In this document: positions 1 through 7,853 of the stretch, piece by piece
How positions within the stretch are numbered: position 1 is the stretch's first letter
Layout of the letters: each line of letters opens with the position of its first letter
Assembly: GCF_027627475.1 (NCBI RefSeq)
Contig: NZ_CP115484.1
Span: 2,774,001-2,838,000, forward strand
Length of the DNA stretch: 64,000 nt
Reading direction: 5' to 3'
DNA from: Paenibacillus sp. SYP-B4298
GTDB lineage: Bacteria > Bacillota > Bacilli > Paenibacillales > Paenibacillaceae
Translations under genes and position numbers: made by a program
The notes under the pieces: model-generated
Told to the model about the DNA's origin: nothing
What the model saw: the letters and a program-made list of their open reading frames with translations, nothing else
Database searches by the model: none

Positions 1-294
1 TCTAAGCCCATCGATAATAGAGCCGCGAATACGCCAGGATGCATACGTCTCAAATTGCAGCCCCCGCTGGTAATCAAACTTCTCAATCGCATCAATTAAA
101 CCCATCACGCCATTGCTGGCCAGATCATCTCTTGAGACATTTTTGGGAAGTCCAATGGCCATCCGGTTCGTCACATAATCCACAAGCGGCAGATAATGCT
201 CGATTAACAATTTCTTCGCCTCGATGTCTCCGTGCTCTTTCCATCCCTGCCACATCTCAAAATTGGATAAATGAGGCGTCTTCGGCTCGATCAT
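1..294 (-). CDS. sigD: RNA polymerase sigma factor SigD (FliA), N-terminal part, cut by window edge
   Basis: Alternative sigma factor that directs transcription of late flagellar, motility and autolysin genes. Only the first 98 codons are inside the window. They show sigma-70 region 1.2/2: a YLPLVDYV segment, GLPKNVSRDDL, then GLIDAIEKFD and FETYASWRIRGSIIDGLR, which is the core-binding and -10 recognition helix typical of SigD/FliA/WhiG. The ATG at 294 follows an AGGAGG ribosome binding site. It is the last fla/che gene seen here, as in Bacillus subtilis, with a small membrane protein gene just upstream. The family is about 255 residues, so more than half the gene lies outside the window. 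Confidence 0.95.
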   Translation of the reverse strand, partial: MIEPKTPHLSNFEMWQGWKEHGDIEAKKLLIEHYLPLVDYVTNRMAIGLPKNVSRDDLASNGVMGLIDAIEKFDYQRGLQFETYASWRIRGSIIDGLR

Positions 295-316
295 CGTCTC
301 ACCCTCCTAATGCCTG

Positions 317-739
317 CTACGATTCTTTCAGATGACGCACCACCTCAGCCAGCTCCTCCGGGGATTTGTCCTTCACAGACACCATTCGAGGCGGCGATAA
401 AGGTTGAAAGGAGGTGCCATCTCTGCCCTGCTCCGGTTGACCTGCCCCTTCCCCAAGCTGCTGCTGCAGCAGCCGATGGACATCTTGCTCGTCATCAGGC
501 GTCGCCAGATCAAGCGCTGCGCCCTTGATGTCGTCTTCCGGCTCCACATCCGCCGATTCCCGAACGGCGAGCTGATGCAGTACAAACCTCAGCCCAAAAG
601 CTAATACGAAGCAGGCACCCAGTGCGTACAGGCTTCTAATGAATGTTATGCTCAAGCCGTTGCTTCCGATTGATAATACAAATGTCAACAGACAGCCAAT
701 TATAGCGATTGCCACATTCCAACGCATCGTTCCGAGCAC
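317..739 (-). CDS. Small two-helix membrane protein between cheD and sigD, function unknown
   Basis: Predicted 140 residues. Two hydrophobic segments are visible (about residues 8-26 and 31-53), followed by an acidic, Gln-rich and probably disordered cytoplasmic tail and a short charged C-terminal helix. I do not recognise a named family. It starts 2 bases after cheD stops and ends about 20 bases before sigD, so it is certainly co-transcribed with both. A second ATG at codon 5 could be the true start. In B. subtilis the small membrane-anchored swarming protein SwrB lies on the other side of sigD; similarity of position and architecture suggests a possible motility role, but no sequence match is claimed. 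Confidence 0.75.
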   Translation of the reverse strand: MLGTMRWNVAIAIIGCLLTFVLSIGSNGLSITFIRSLYALGACFVLAFGLRFVLHQLAVRESADVEPEDDIKGAALDLATPDDEQDVHRLLQQQLGEGAGQPEQGRDGTSFQPLSPPRMVSVKDKSPEELAEVVRHLKES

Positions 740-741
740 CG

Positions 742-1236
742 CTACAACTCCTTTGCACCATGCTGGACACTCCGAATATGAAGAATACCGGTCATGCTGT
801 CAATTTCAATCGTTCTCCCATAATTCCCACCCGTGTCCTCCCCGATGATGGGGATGGGGTAGATCGATAAAATCTGTTTGCAGGATTCCACATTTCGCGG
901 ACCGATGCGCAGGGTATCGGATTTGCCAAGCTGGGAGAACATTTGCGCTCCCCCCGCTAGCTTGGCAACCATCCGATTCGCCGTCGCTCCCGCGGCCAGC
1001 ATGCGCCTGATCAGCTCGGGAAGAGCCGTGTCCGCGTATTTGGCAATATTATAAGAGGAATCTCTGGCAATGTCCGAGGACGGCAGCATCACATGTGCCA
1101 TACCGGCAATTTTCGTCTTGGAATCATACAAAGTCACACCAACACATGAACCCAGCCCTGTCGTTCGCAATATTTCTCCCTCGGAACCAAAGTTCAAATC
1201 AGCCATGCCAACCTTAATTAACTGTTCCTGTTTCAT
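742..1236 (-). CDS. cheD: CheD, chemoreceptor glutamine deamidase
   Basis: Deamidates specific glutamines in methyl-accepting chemotaxis receptors and, in Bacillota, works with CheC and CheY-P in adaptation. The 164-residue protein has the GLGSCVGV loop with the nucleophilic Cys at residue 31 and the MAHVMLP segment with His48. Thr25 is in register with the third member of the catalytic triad known from Thermotoga CheD (Thr21, Cys27, His44, each offset by four). The ATG overlaps the cheC stop codon by 4 bases, indicating translational coupling with its partner. Confidence 0.97.
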   Translation of the reverse strand: MKQEQLIKVGMADLNFGSEGEILRTTGLGSCVGVTLYDSKTKIAGMAHVMLPSSDIARDSSYNIAKYADTALPELIRRMLAAGATANRMVAKLAGGAQMFSQLGKSDTLRIGPRNVESCKQILSIYPIPIIGEDTGGNYGRTIEIDSMTGILHIRSVQHGAKEL

Positions 1237-1853
1237 TCGGTAGGCACTCCCAGAGATCGAAAAATTTTCTCGAACGACTCCGGGTCAGGGATGAGGAAGA
1301 AGTGACCTTGCATCAGCTCCTTCCCTTCCATGAAGCTCGTATCGATCAACAATGCATCGTCGCCCATCTGACCGAATTGCAGAAGCCCATAGCTTAGGAT
1401 CGCTCCTGCCATATCTACTGCAATGGCGGGTACAGTCGGCGCCATGGAAAGTCCTGTAAAATCAGCGAGTGAGGAGAGATAGGAGCCTGCCAGGATATTG
1501 CCAATCTCGCACAATGTCGATAACTCCATATCGGAATACTCCAGACTGCTTGATGATTCCAGAGAAAGAAGCTGCTGCAGCAGCCGTCTGGCGGAGGCCG
1601 CTTCAATAATAAAGAACATATTGCCTGGGGCATCCCCTTCTACCCGCAAGAAGACAGCGACGACAACCTGCTCCGAACCGCCGACACGCTCAGCAATTTC
1701 TTCGAAGGGCAGGATGGTGACGGTAGGAACAGACATATCGACCGGCTTGTCGATCAGCCTGGAGAGAGCGGTGGCCGCATTGCCCGCTCCAATGTTCCCC
1801 ACTTCCTTCAACACATCCATCTTCAGCCCTGCCAGATGCTTAAAGAGACTCAC
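1233..1853 (-). CDS. cheC: CheC, CheY-P phosphatase and CheD partner
   Basis: Dephosphorylates CheY-P and binds CheD. The 206-residue protein contains both CheC phosphatase motifs: KEVGNIGAGNAA with Glu17/Asn20 and CEIGNILAGS with Glu116/Asn119. Both sites therefore look intact. The start is GTG, 6 bases after a GAGGAG ribosome binding site. It begins 3 bases after cheW stops and overlaps cheD by 4 bases, forming a cheW-cheC-cheD adaptation cluster. Confidence 0.97.
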   Translation of the reverse strand: MSLFKHLAGLKMDVLKEVGNIGAGNAATALSRLIDKPVDMSVPTVTILPFEEIAERVGGSEQVVVAVFLRVEGDAPGNMFFIIEAASARRLLQQLLSLESSSSLEYSDMELSTLCEIGNILAGSYLSSLADFTGLSMAPTVPAIAVDMAGAILSYGLLQFGQMGDDALLIDTSFMEGKELMQGHFFLIPDPESFEKIFRSLGVPTE

Positions 1854-1856
1854 CGC

Positions 1857-2318
1857 TTACTCCTCTAACCCTTCAATCTGAATGATTTCGCTGCGATTCA
1901 ATACTTCGGCCAGATTAAGCATAATGAGCAGACGCTCTTCTCCGAGCTTAGCCACTCCACGCAAATATTTCGCTTTGATGCCACCGACAACCTCAGGCGG
2001 AGAATCGATCGAATCGGTATTGATGTCGATGACATCATTGGCCGAATCGACGATAAAGCCTACCTCCAGCTCATTGACAGCAACGATGATAATTCTGGAA
2101 TTTTCCGTAGGTTCCGTCTCCGGCAGGCCGAATCGTCCACGCAAGTCAATAACAGGAACTACCACTCCACGCAAGTTAATGACCCCTTTGATGAAAGCAG
2201 GCGTCTTGGGCACGCGCGTAATCGGGCACATTCTCTCAATCGTGCGAACCTTGTCGACTTCAACCCCGTATTCTTCGTTCCCCAGTGCAAAGACAATGAC
2301 TTTTAAGTCTTCTCCCAT
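1857..2318 (-). CDS. cheW: CheW, chemotaxis coupling protein
   Basis: Adaptor linking chemoreceptors to the kinase CheA. It is a single CheW domain of 153 residues, the usual size: a VIVFALGNEEYGV start, TRVPKTPAFIKGVINLRG in the receptor-binding core, then DLRGRFGLP. A clear AGGAGG site precedes the ATG. It follows cheA after 11 bases. The CheA C-terminal domain in the same operon has the same fold, so the two form the alternating ring of the receptor array. Confidence 0.97.
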   Translation of the reverse strand: MGEDLKVIVFALGNEEYGVEVDKVRTIERMCPITRVPKTPAFIKGVINLRGVVVPVIDLRGRFGLPETEPTENSRIIIVAVNELEVGFIVDSANDVIDINTDSIDSPPEVVGGIKAKYLRGVAKLGEERLLIMLNLAEVLNRSEIIQIEGLEE

Positions 2319-2329
2319 GAGTACCCCTC

Positions 2330-4387
2330 CTATTTGATGAGTGCGTTCGGATCAATAATTAGAGCGACCTGGCCGTCCCCGAGGATGGTAGCTCCCGAGA
2401 TCGTCGGTATGTTTGTCAGATAGCCGCCAAGCGACTTCAGAACAATCTCGCTCTGGCCGATAAATTCATCCACTACAACTGCGCCCCACTTGTCGCCCTT
2501 GCGAATCACGACAATCTCTGATTCTTCCTCCAGATCCTCGTCGAAATCGGGAGATTCCAGAATGCGGCTAAGGGACAACACCGGAATGATTGCGCCGCGG
2601 AATTCAATCATACGATTACCGTGAATTTTACGTATTTGCTGACGCTTGATCACAGCCGTCTCTACAATCGAGGAGAGCGGGATGGCATACTTCTCCGAGC
2701 CTAGCTGGATAAGCATGGCCCAAATGATCGAGAGCGTAAGCGGCAGTTGGATCGAGAAGGTCGTGCCATGTCCGTATCTAGAGCTTACGCTGACACTGCC
2801 GCCGAGCGATGTGATCTTCGTCATAACGACATCCAGACCTACGCCTCGTCCCGATATATCCGAGATTTTGTCTGCCGTACTGAAGCCCGGAGCAAACAGC
2901 AGCATGTACACTTCCTCATCGGTCAAGCTGGCTGCCTTGTCGGCCGTTACCACGCCGTTCTTGATGGCGATGCCAAGCACCCTCTCCCGATTGATGCCGC
3001 TGCCGTCATCCTCAATCTCAATAAAGACATGGTTACCGCTATGGTACGCACGAAGATGTACCGTGCCAGTCTCCGGCTTGCCTGCGGCAATCCGCTTCTC
3101 GATGGACTCGACACCATGGTCAACAGAGTTGCGAAGCAGATGAACCAGTGGATCGCCGATCTCGTCAATGACGGTACGGTCGAGCTCCGTCTCCGCGCCT
3201 GTAATAATGAGATCCACTTTCTTATCCAATGATTTGGCAACATCGCGTACCATGCGCGGGAACCGGTTAAAGACCGAATCGACAGGCACCATCCGCAGCT
3301 TGAGAACAATGTTTTGCAGATCGCTGCTCACCCGCGTCATATGCTCAACCGTCTCCGTCAAGTCCGCACGCTTCACCTCGCTTGCCAGTTGCTCCAGCCT
3401 TACCCGGTCAATCAGCAGCTCGCTGAACAGATTCATCAGCGCATCCAGGCGCTCAATATCAACGCGTATCGTGCGGTTTACTGCTCCGCCAGTAGCAGCA
3501 GGGCGCTTGGTCGGCGCTTGGCCCGTCTTCTCCGTGGATGCAGCAGGCGATGATGCCGGAGCAGCAGGGGCAGCCGAAGCTGCCGTCTCAGCCACCTGCG
3601 GACGGGACAGCATGCCCAGCGATTCCTCGTCCATTGTAGTAACTTCCGCTTTTTCGACCTCAGAGACATTGGCAATATGCTTCTGCAGCTCATCTCCTGG
3701 TAGTTGAGATATGTAGAATACTGTAAACGAACGATCGAACTTGTCCTGCTCGATGTCCTGTACCGGCGGCACAGATTGTACAACTTCACCATGACGCTCC
3801 AGCAGATCAAACACCATATAGGCGCGCGCGGCTTTAAGAATACAATTTTCCTCAATCAATACCTGGATATGATAGACCTGATGACCACTCTCCATCGACT
3901 GCTTCAGAACAGAGGCCTGAAATTCATCCAGCATGGACGGTGCGCGGCCTTCCTGCGGAGCTGCTGCTGGTGCAACCGCTGGCGCCGCAGAAGGTGCTGC
4001 GGTGTAATCTCCTTTGACGATCGACTGCAAAGAAGCTACAATTGTGCTGACATCCGCCTGTCCTGTGCCGCCGCCTACAATATCCTGCACCATGCCTTCC
4101 AGAGCGTCCAGCCCCTTGAACAACGTATCGAAGATAAAGCTGTCCATTTTAAGCTTGCTGTTGCGCACCAGATCAAGCACGTTTTCCATTTCATGCGTCA
4201 ATGAAGCCAGATCCTCAAAGCCCATTGTTGCCGACATGCCCTTCAGCGTATGCGCTGAACGAAAAATGACCTGAACGATGCTCAAGTCTTCCGGGCTTCC
4301 TTCCAGTTGAAGGAGGTTTTCATTAAGAGACTGCAAATGATCATTGGATTCATCGATAAACATCGATAAATAGGCGTTCATATCCAT
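2330..4387 (-). CDS. cheA: CheA, chemotaxis histidine kinase
   Basis: Central kinase of chemotaxis; it passes phosphate to CheY and CheB. The 685 residues show the full five-domain layout: P1 (HPt) with SAHTLKGMSATMG and phospho-acceptor His46; a P2 response-regulator-binding domain around 155-260; a Pro/Ala-rich linker; P3 dimerisation with RVDIERLDALMNLFSELLI; P4 ATPase with HLLRNSVDHG (N box), DDGSGI, and GRGVGLDVV (G boxes); and a C-terminal P5 CheW-like domain. The start ATG is 8 bases after GGAGGTG. It lies between cheB and cheW. Confidence 0.98.
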   Translation of the reverse strand: MDMNAYLSMFIDESNDHLQSLNENLLQLEGSPEDLSIVQVIFRSAHTLKGMSATMGFEDLASLTHEMENVLDLVRNSKLKMDSFIFDTLFKGLDALEGMVQDIVGGGTGQADVSTIVASLQSIVKGDYTAAPSAAPAVAPAAAPQEGRAPSMLDEFQASVLKQSMESGHQVYHIQVLIEENCILKAARAYMVFDLLERHGEVVQSVPPVQDIEQDKFDRSFTVFYISQLPGDELQKHIANVSEVEKAEVTTMDEESLGMLSRPQVAETAASAAPAAPASSPAASTEKTGQAPTKRPAATGGAVNRTIRVDIERLDALMNLFSELLIDRVRLEQLASEVKRADLTETVEHMTRVSSDLQNIVLKLRMVPVDSVFNRFPRMVRDVAKSLDKKVDLIITGAETELDRTVIDEIGDPLVHLLRNSVDHGVESIEKRIAAGKPETGTVHLRAYHSGNHVFIEIEDDGSGINRERVLGIAIKNGVVTADKAASLTDEEVYMLLFAPGFSTADKISDISGRGVGLDVVMTKITSLGGSVSVSSRYGHGTTFSIQLPLTLSIIWAMLIQLGSEKYAIPLSSIVETAVIKRQQIRKIHGNRMIEFRGAIIPVLSLSRILESPDFDEDLEEESEIVVIRKGDKWGAVVVDEFIGQSEIVLKSLGGYLTNIPTISGATILGDGQVALIIDPNALIK

Positions 4388-4422
4388 AGCTTCTACACCT
4401 CCAAGAGTATAATCACGAGCTG

Positions 4423-5625
4423 CTATGCCCTTCGATCCACAACACTGACCAGAAAACCAGCAATTTCCTGCAGCGGCAATACGGTGCGAGCTGCCCCGGA
4501 TTCTATCGCGGAGCGCGGCATTCCGAATACGACACAGGTTTCTTCCGCCTCAGCAACAGCAGTCGGGATTCCTTGATCCACGAGCTGCTTCATCGCCTTC
4601 GCTCCGTCGCTCCCCATCCCTGTCATAATAACGGTGTGTCTGCGCAGCTTCGGATAGGCAAGCAGCGATTCAAACAACACATCCACGGATGGCCGATGGC
4701 CGTTGCGGGGCGGGTCCTCGGAGAGCTGAATATAGAATTGTCCTCCCCGCTCTGACAGTTGCATATGGTATCCGCCTGGAGCTACGTACACCGTTCCAAC
4801 CTTCACCTGCTGTCCTTGCTCCGCTTCTACCACATGCAGCTTGCTGAAGCTGTCAAGACGCTGAGCAAGTGAACGGGTGAATTTGGGGGGCATATGCTGA
4901 ACGACTAGCACGGGTGCCGGAAAATTAGCAGGCAAATCGGCGATCAGTTGATGCAGCGCTCTAGGCCCGCCCGTCGAAGTGCCAACAGCCACAATGTCAC
5001 TGAATTCCCCAACAAATGAAACAGCAGGTCGTGCAGGCGGCTTAATCGGAGCCTTGGCAGGCACAGGTTCAGGAACAGATGGTCGCGACTGCTGCCCCCG
5101 AGGAGCGATCTTGTCACCTTGCTTGGGCGTCCGACTAGCTGGCACAGGGCGAGCTGGCTTCACTCCTCTTGCCCTCTCGGAAGGCTCGACCGATTTTGCT
5201 GGCGGCCGAACAGGCGATGACGGCTTGCTGGCCGTCAATACGGCAGCCGTCATTTTTTCGAGGAGACTATGCCCAACCTCCTGGGCGCTTACCGTCGTCG
5301 ACGGCTTGCGGATAAAATCGAAGGCCCCAAGCTGGAGCGCTTTGATCGTCTCGCGAGTCCCATCCTCGCTGATGCCCGATAGCATGATGACTGGCGTTGG
5401 CCGAGTCTTCATAATTTGTTGAAGAGCCTCCAAGCCGTTCATCTCCGGCATTTCCAAATCCATCGTAATGACATCTGGTTTATGCTGCTGCAGGGCCAGG
5501 AGCGCCTCAGCACCTGTCTTGGCTGTAGCAGCCACGGTAAATTGCTTGTCCTGCTCGATCAGATCACATATAATCTTGCGCATAAAGGCCGAATCATCAA
5601 CGACAAGGACGCGATATGGAGCCAT
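4423..5625 (-). CDS. cheB: CheB, receptor methylesterase/deamidase
   Basis: Phosphorylation-activated enzyme that demethylates receptor glutamates. N-terminal receiver domain (residues about 4-120) with VVDDSAFMRK and the phospho-acceptor Asp in TMDLEMPEMNG; a long Pro/Arg-rich linker (about 135-210); C-terminal methylesterase with the GTSTGGPRAL nucleophile loop, the HMPPKFT histidine and the GMGSDG aspartate, so the Ser-His-Asp triad is complete. The start chosen is the ATG at 5625 because an AAAGGAGG site lies 8 bases upstream; an in-frame upstream ATG at 5664 has no such site. Product 400 residues. Confidence 0.96.
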   Translation of the reverse strand: MAPYRVLVVDDSAFMRKIICDLIEQDKQFTVAATAKTGAEALLALQQHKPDVITMDLEMPEMNGLEALQQIMKTRPTPVIMLSGISEDGTRETIKALQLGAFDFIRKPSTTVSAQEVGHSLLEKMTAAVLTASKPSSPVRPPAKSVEPSERARGVKPARPVPASRTPKQGDKIAPRGQQSRPSVPEPVPAKAPIKPPARPAVSFVGEFSDIVAVGTSTGGPRALHQLIADLPANFPAPVLVVQHMPPKFTRSLAQRLDSFSKLHVVEAEQGQQVKVGTVYVAPGGYHMQLSERGGQFYIQLSEDPPRNGHRPSVDVLFESLLAYPKLRRHTVIMTGMGSDGAKAMKQLVDQGIPTAVAEAEETCVVFGMPRSAIESGAARTVLPLQEIAGFLVSVVDRRA

Positions 5626-5716
5626 CTGTATTGCCTCCTTTGTGCCTTGACTATGCAAGTTCAACTCTTATTTTTGTCTGCCCACAGCGATGAGAAATCA
5701 TCGCTAGCCTAACTCC

Positions 5717-6595
5717 TTATATTTTGAACCTCAGCATCCGCTGGAGGAACCCTTTGATTCCTGTATTTGCGTCTGCCGGACGATCACTCTCATTAAGAAA
5801 ATGTCGGGCGATCATATCAATGCATTGCGACGCTTCACTCCCAGGGTAAGCCAGTGCAAATGGAACCTGTCGCTTGACCGACCGCATCACATTGGCATCA
5901 TCCATGACGATCCCGAGCAACGGCACCTCCAACTGCAAAAATTCATTAGCAACCATCGCAATCTTGTCTGCTGTCGCCTTGCCTTCTTTGGTATCCGCTG
6001 CGCGATTGACCACCAGCTTGAAGGCCACCGAATGATGCATGGAGTTAACCATCTTCATTAGCGCGTAGGCGTCCGTAATCGAAGTTGGCTCAGGTGTTGT
6101 CACGACGATCGTTTCTTGGGCTGCTGCGATAAACTTGACCGTCTCCTTGGACAGCCCCGCTCCGGTATCAAACAATATGACATCATAATGACCTGTAAGC
6201 AGGCCGATCTGGTCTCCGAAATAGTCCAGCTCCTCGCGCGACAGCTCCAGCAAATCCTGAAAGCCAGAGCCCCCGGCAATAAAATCGATCCCGCTGTCGG
6301 CATGCTGCACAATCTCCCAAATCGTCTTCTCCCGCTTCAGCAGGTGATAGAGATTGTATGGAGCAGAGAACCCCATCAGCACATCGATGTTCGCCATTCC
6401 AATATCTGCGTCGAATACGAGCACCCGTTGCCCGCGGCGCTGCAACTGCAACGCGAAGTTAAGGCTGAAATTGGATTTCCCCACACCGCCCTTGCCGCTG
6501 GTTACAGTGACAATTCGTGTCGTTCGCGAGCGCTCGGCACTCTCATTTTCGCGAGCAGTTATTAATTTTCTTAGCGATTGGGCCTGATCATTCAT
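5717..6595 (-). CDS. flhG: FlhG (YlxH/FleN), MinD-like ATPase controlling flagellar number
   Basis: P-loop ATPase of the MinD/ParA group that activates the FlhF GTPase and sets flagellar placement. It carries a deviant Walker A motif SGKGGVGKSNFS near residue 33, the DADIGMANID switch, and an ILFDTGAGLS Walker B region. It ends with an amphipathic, basic C-terminus (FLQRMLRFKI) like the membrane-targeting helix of MinD. The ATG overlaps the end of flhF by 8 bases, so the two partners are coupled. 292 residues, normal for the family. Confidence 0.96.
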   Translation of the reverse strand: MNDQAQSLRKLITARENESAERSRTTRIVTVTSGKGGVGKSNFSLNFALQLQRRGQRVLVFDADIGMANIDVLMGFSAPYNLYHLLKREKTIWEIVQHADSGIDFIAGGSGFQDLLELSREELDYFGDQIGLLTGHYDVILFDTGAGLSKETVKFIAAAQETIVVTTPEPTSITDAYALMKMVNSMHHSVAFKLVVNRAADTKEGKATADKIAMVANEFLQLEVPLLGIVMDDANVMRSVKRQVPFALAYPGSEASQCIDMIARHFLNESDRPADANTGIKGFLQRMLRFKI

Positions 6596-7853
6596 TAGCC
6601 CACTCCCCTAGTAGCTGATCAACATAGCGTTGTACATCGAACGGCGCAATGTCCTCTGGAACATTTTGTCCGCTGGCAATATAGACAGGTCTGAGCTGAT
6701 GCTCCAGTACGATGTTCAGGATGCTGCCATAGCTGTCGGTCTCATCGCTCTTGGTGAACAGCACCTTGTTAATGCCGTACTCCGCAAAATTCCGAGCAAC
6801 GATATTCATATCCTTACTCTTGCCTGTCAAGCTGAGCACAAGATACGTATCGCTGTCGATTCGCCCTTGAATGAGACTGTTGACCTCTGACACATACAGC
6901 TCATTACGAAAGTTGCGACCTGCCGTATCCATAAAGATCAGATCGCGATCCTCCAACTGCTTGAACGCGCGCGACAGCTCTAACGGGGAGAATACCACCT
7001 CCAGTGGTACATTCAAAATATTGGCATAGGTGCGTAATTGATCAACGGCCGCAATCCGGTATGTATCAGAGGTAATGAAGCCAGCTCTGCGCTTATGCTG
7101 CAATGCCTGTTCAGCCGCCAGCTTGGCTATGGTCGTTGTCTTCCCTACCCCTGTCGGTCCAACAAAATGCAATATGCGAACCGACGAGGTAATCCCCGTC
7201 GTCTGAAAGGGAGCGAGCCAACCCACCAGAATGCTTCTAGCCGCATTCCAAGTGGCCTCGGCACTCCATTCCGTACTGTAGCCGTCCGTTGACGCAATCT
7301 CCTCAAGCAGTTGATTCACCCGTTCTGACGCGACTTCCTGCAAGATGAGACGATCGTAGAGACTTTGCATCGGGGCAGGCCGGGAAATGGGATGGGTCTG
7401 CTGCCTCGAGAAGCCGATAATCATCTGCTTCATCTGCCGTATCTCCTCGGCAAGCTCTGAATCCGTCTCCGGCTTGTGGAAGGACTGCGGCTGCTTGGCC
7501 GCAGGTGTGGGAGAGGATAGCGCTTGCGGCGGCTCTTCCCGCTCCTCCTTCCTTAGCTGAGCGACTACAGTTGCTTTGGCAGCCGTCTCCTCCTGCATCG
7601 CGGAATAGACTGGCGGCTGAGCCGGCGGACGATAGGCCTGCTGTGGCGCAATAGGACGGGGCGGCTGCTTGCTGGGCGGCTGCTCCGATTCGATGGCGGC
7701 GATAACCTCCATCCTTTTCTTGCGGAACATGCCCATAAATCCCCCAACACGAATTTCCTTCGTGTTCAAGATGACGGCATCGTTGCCAAGCTCGCTGCGA
7801 ATTAGCGATAGCGCATCAGGCATTGATTGAACGACATAGCGTTTCACCCTCAT
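6588..7853 (-). CDS. flhF: FlhF, SRP-type GTPase for flagellar placement
   Basis: Third member of the Ffh/FtsY GTPase group; it marks the site of flagellar assembly. N-terminal region begins MRVKRYVVQSM and is followed by a Pro/Gln-rich low-complexity B domain (about 75-150). The NG domain has [15 protein letters not shown] (G1), the DTYRIAAVDQL region, DTAGR (G3) and LFTKSDET (G4). 421 residues. The start overlaps the flhA stop codon by 4 bases and the end overlaps flhG by 8. Confidence 0.96.
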   Translation of the reverse strand: MRVKRYVVQSMPDALSLIRSELGNDAVILNTKEIRVGGFMGMFRKKRMEVIAAIESEQPPSKQPPRPIAPQQAYRPPAQPPVYSAMQEETAAKATVVAQLRKEEREEPPQALSSPTPAAKQPQSFHKPETDSELAEEIRQMKQMIIGFSRQQTHPISRPAPMQSLYDRLILQEVASERVNQLLEEIASTDGYSTEWSAEATWNAARSILVGWLAPFQTTGITSSVRILHFVGPTGVGKTTTIAKLAAEQALQHKRRAGFITSDTYRIAAVDQLRTYANILNVPLEVVFSPLELSRAFKQLEDRDLIFMDTAGRNFRNELYVSEVNSLIQGRIDSDTYLVLSLTGKSKDMNIVARNFAEYGINKVLFTKSDETDSYGSILNIVLEHQLRPVYIASGQNVPEDIAPFDVQRYVDQLLGEWANE

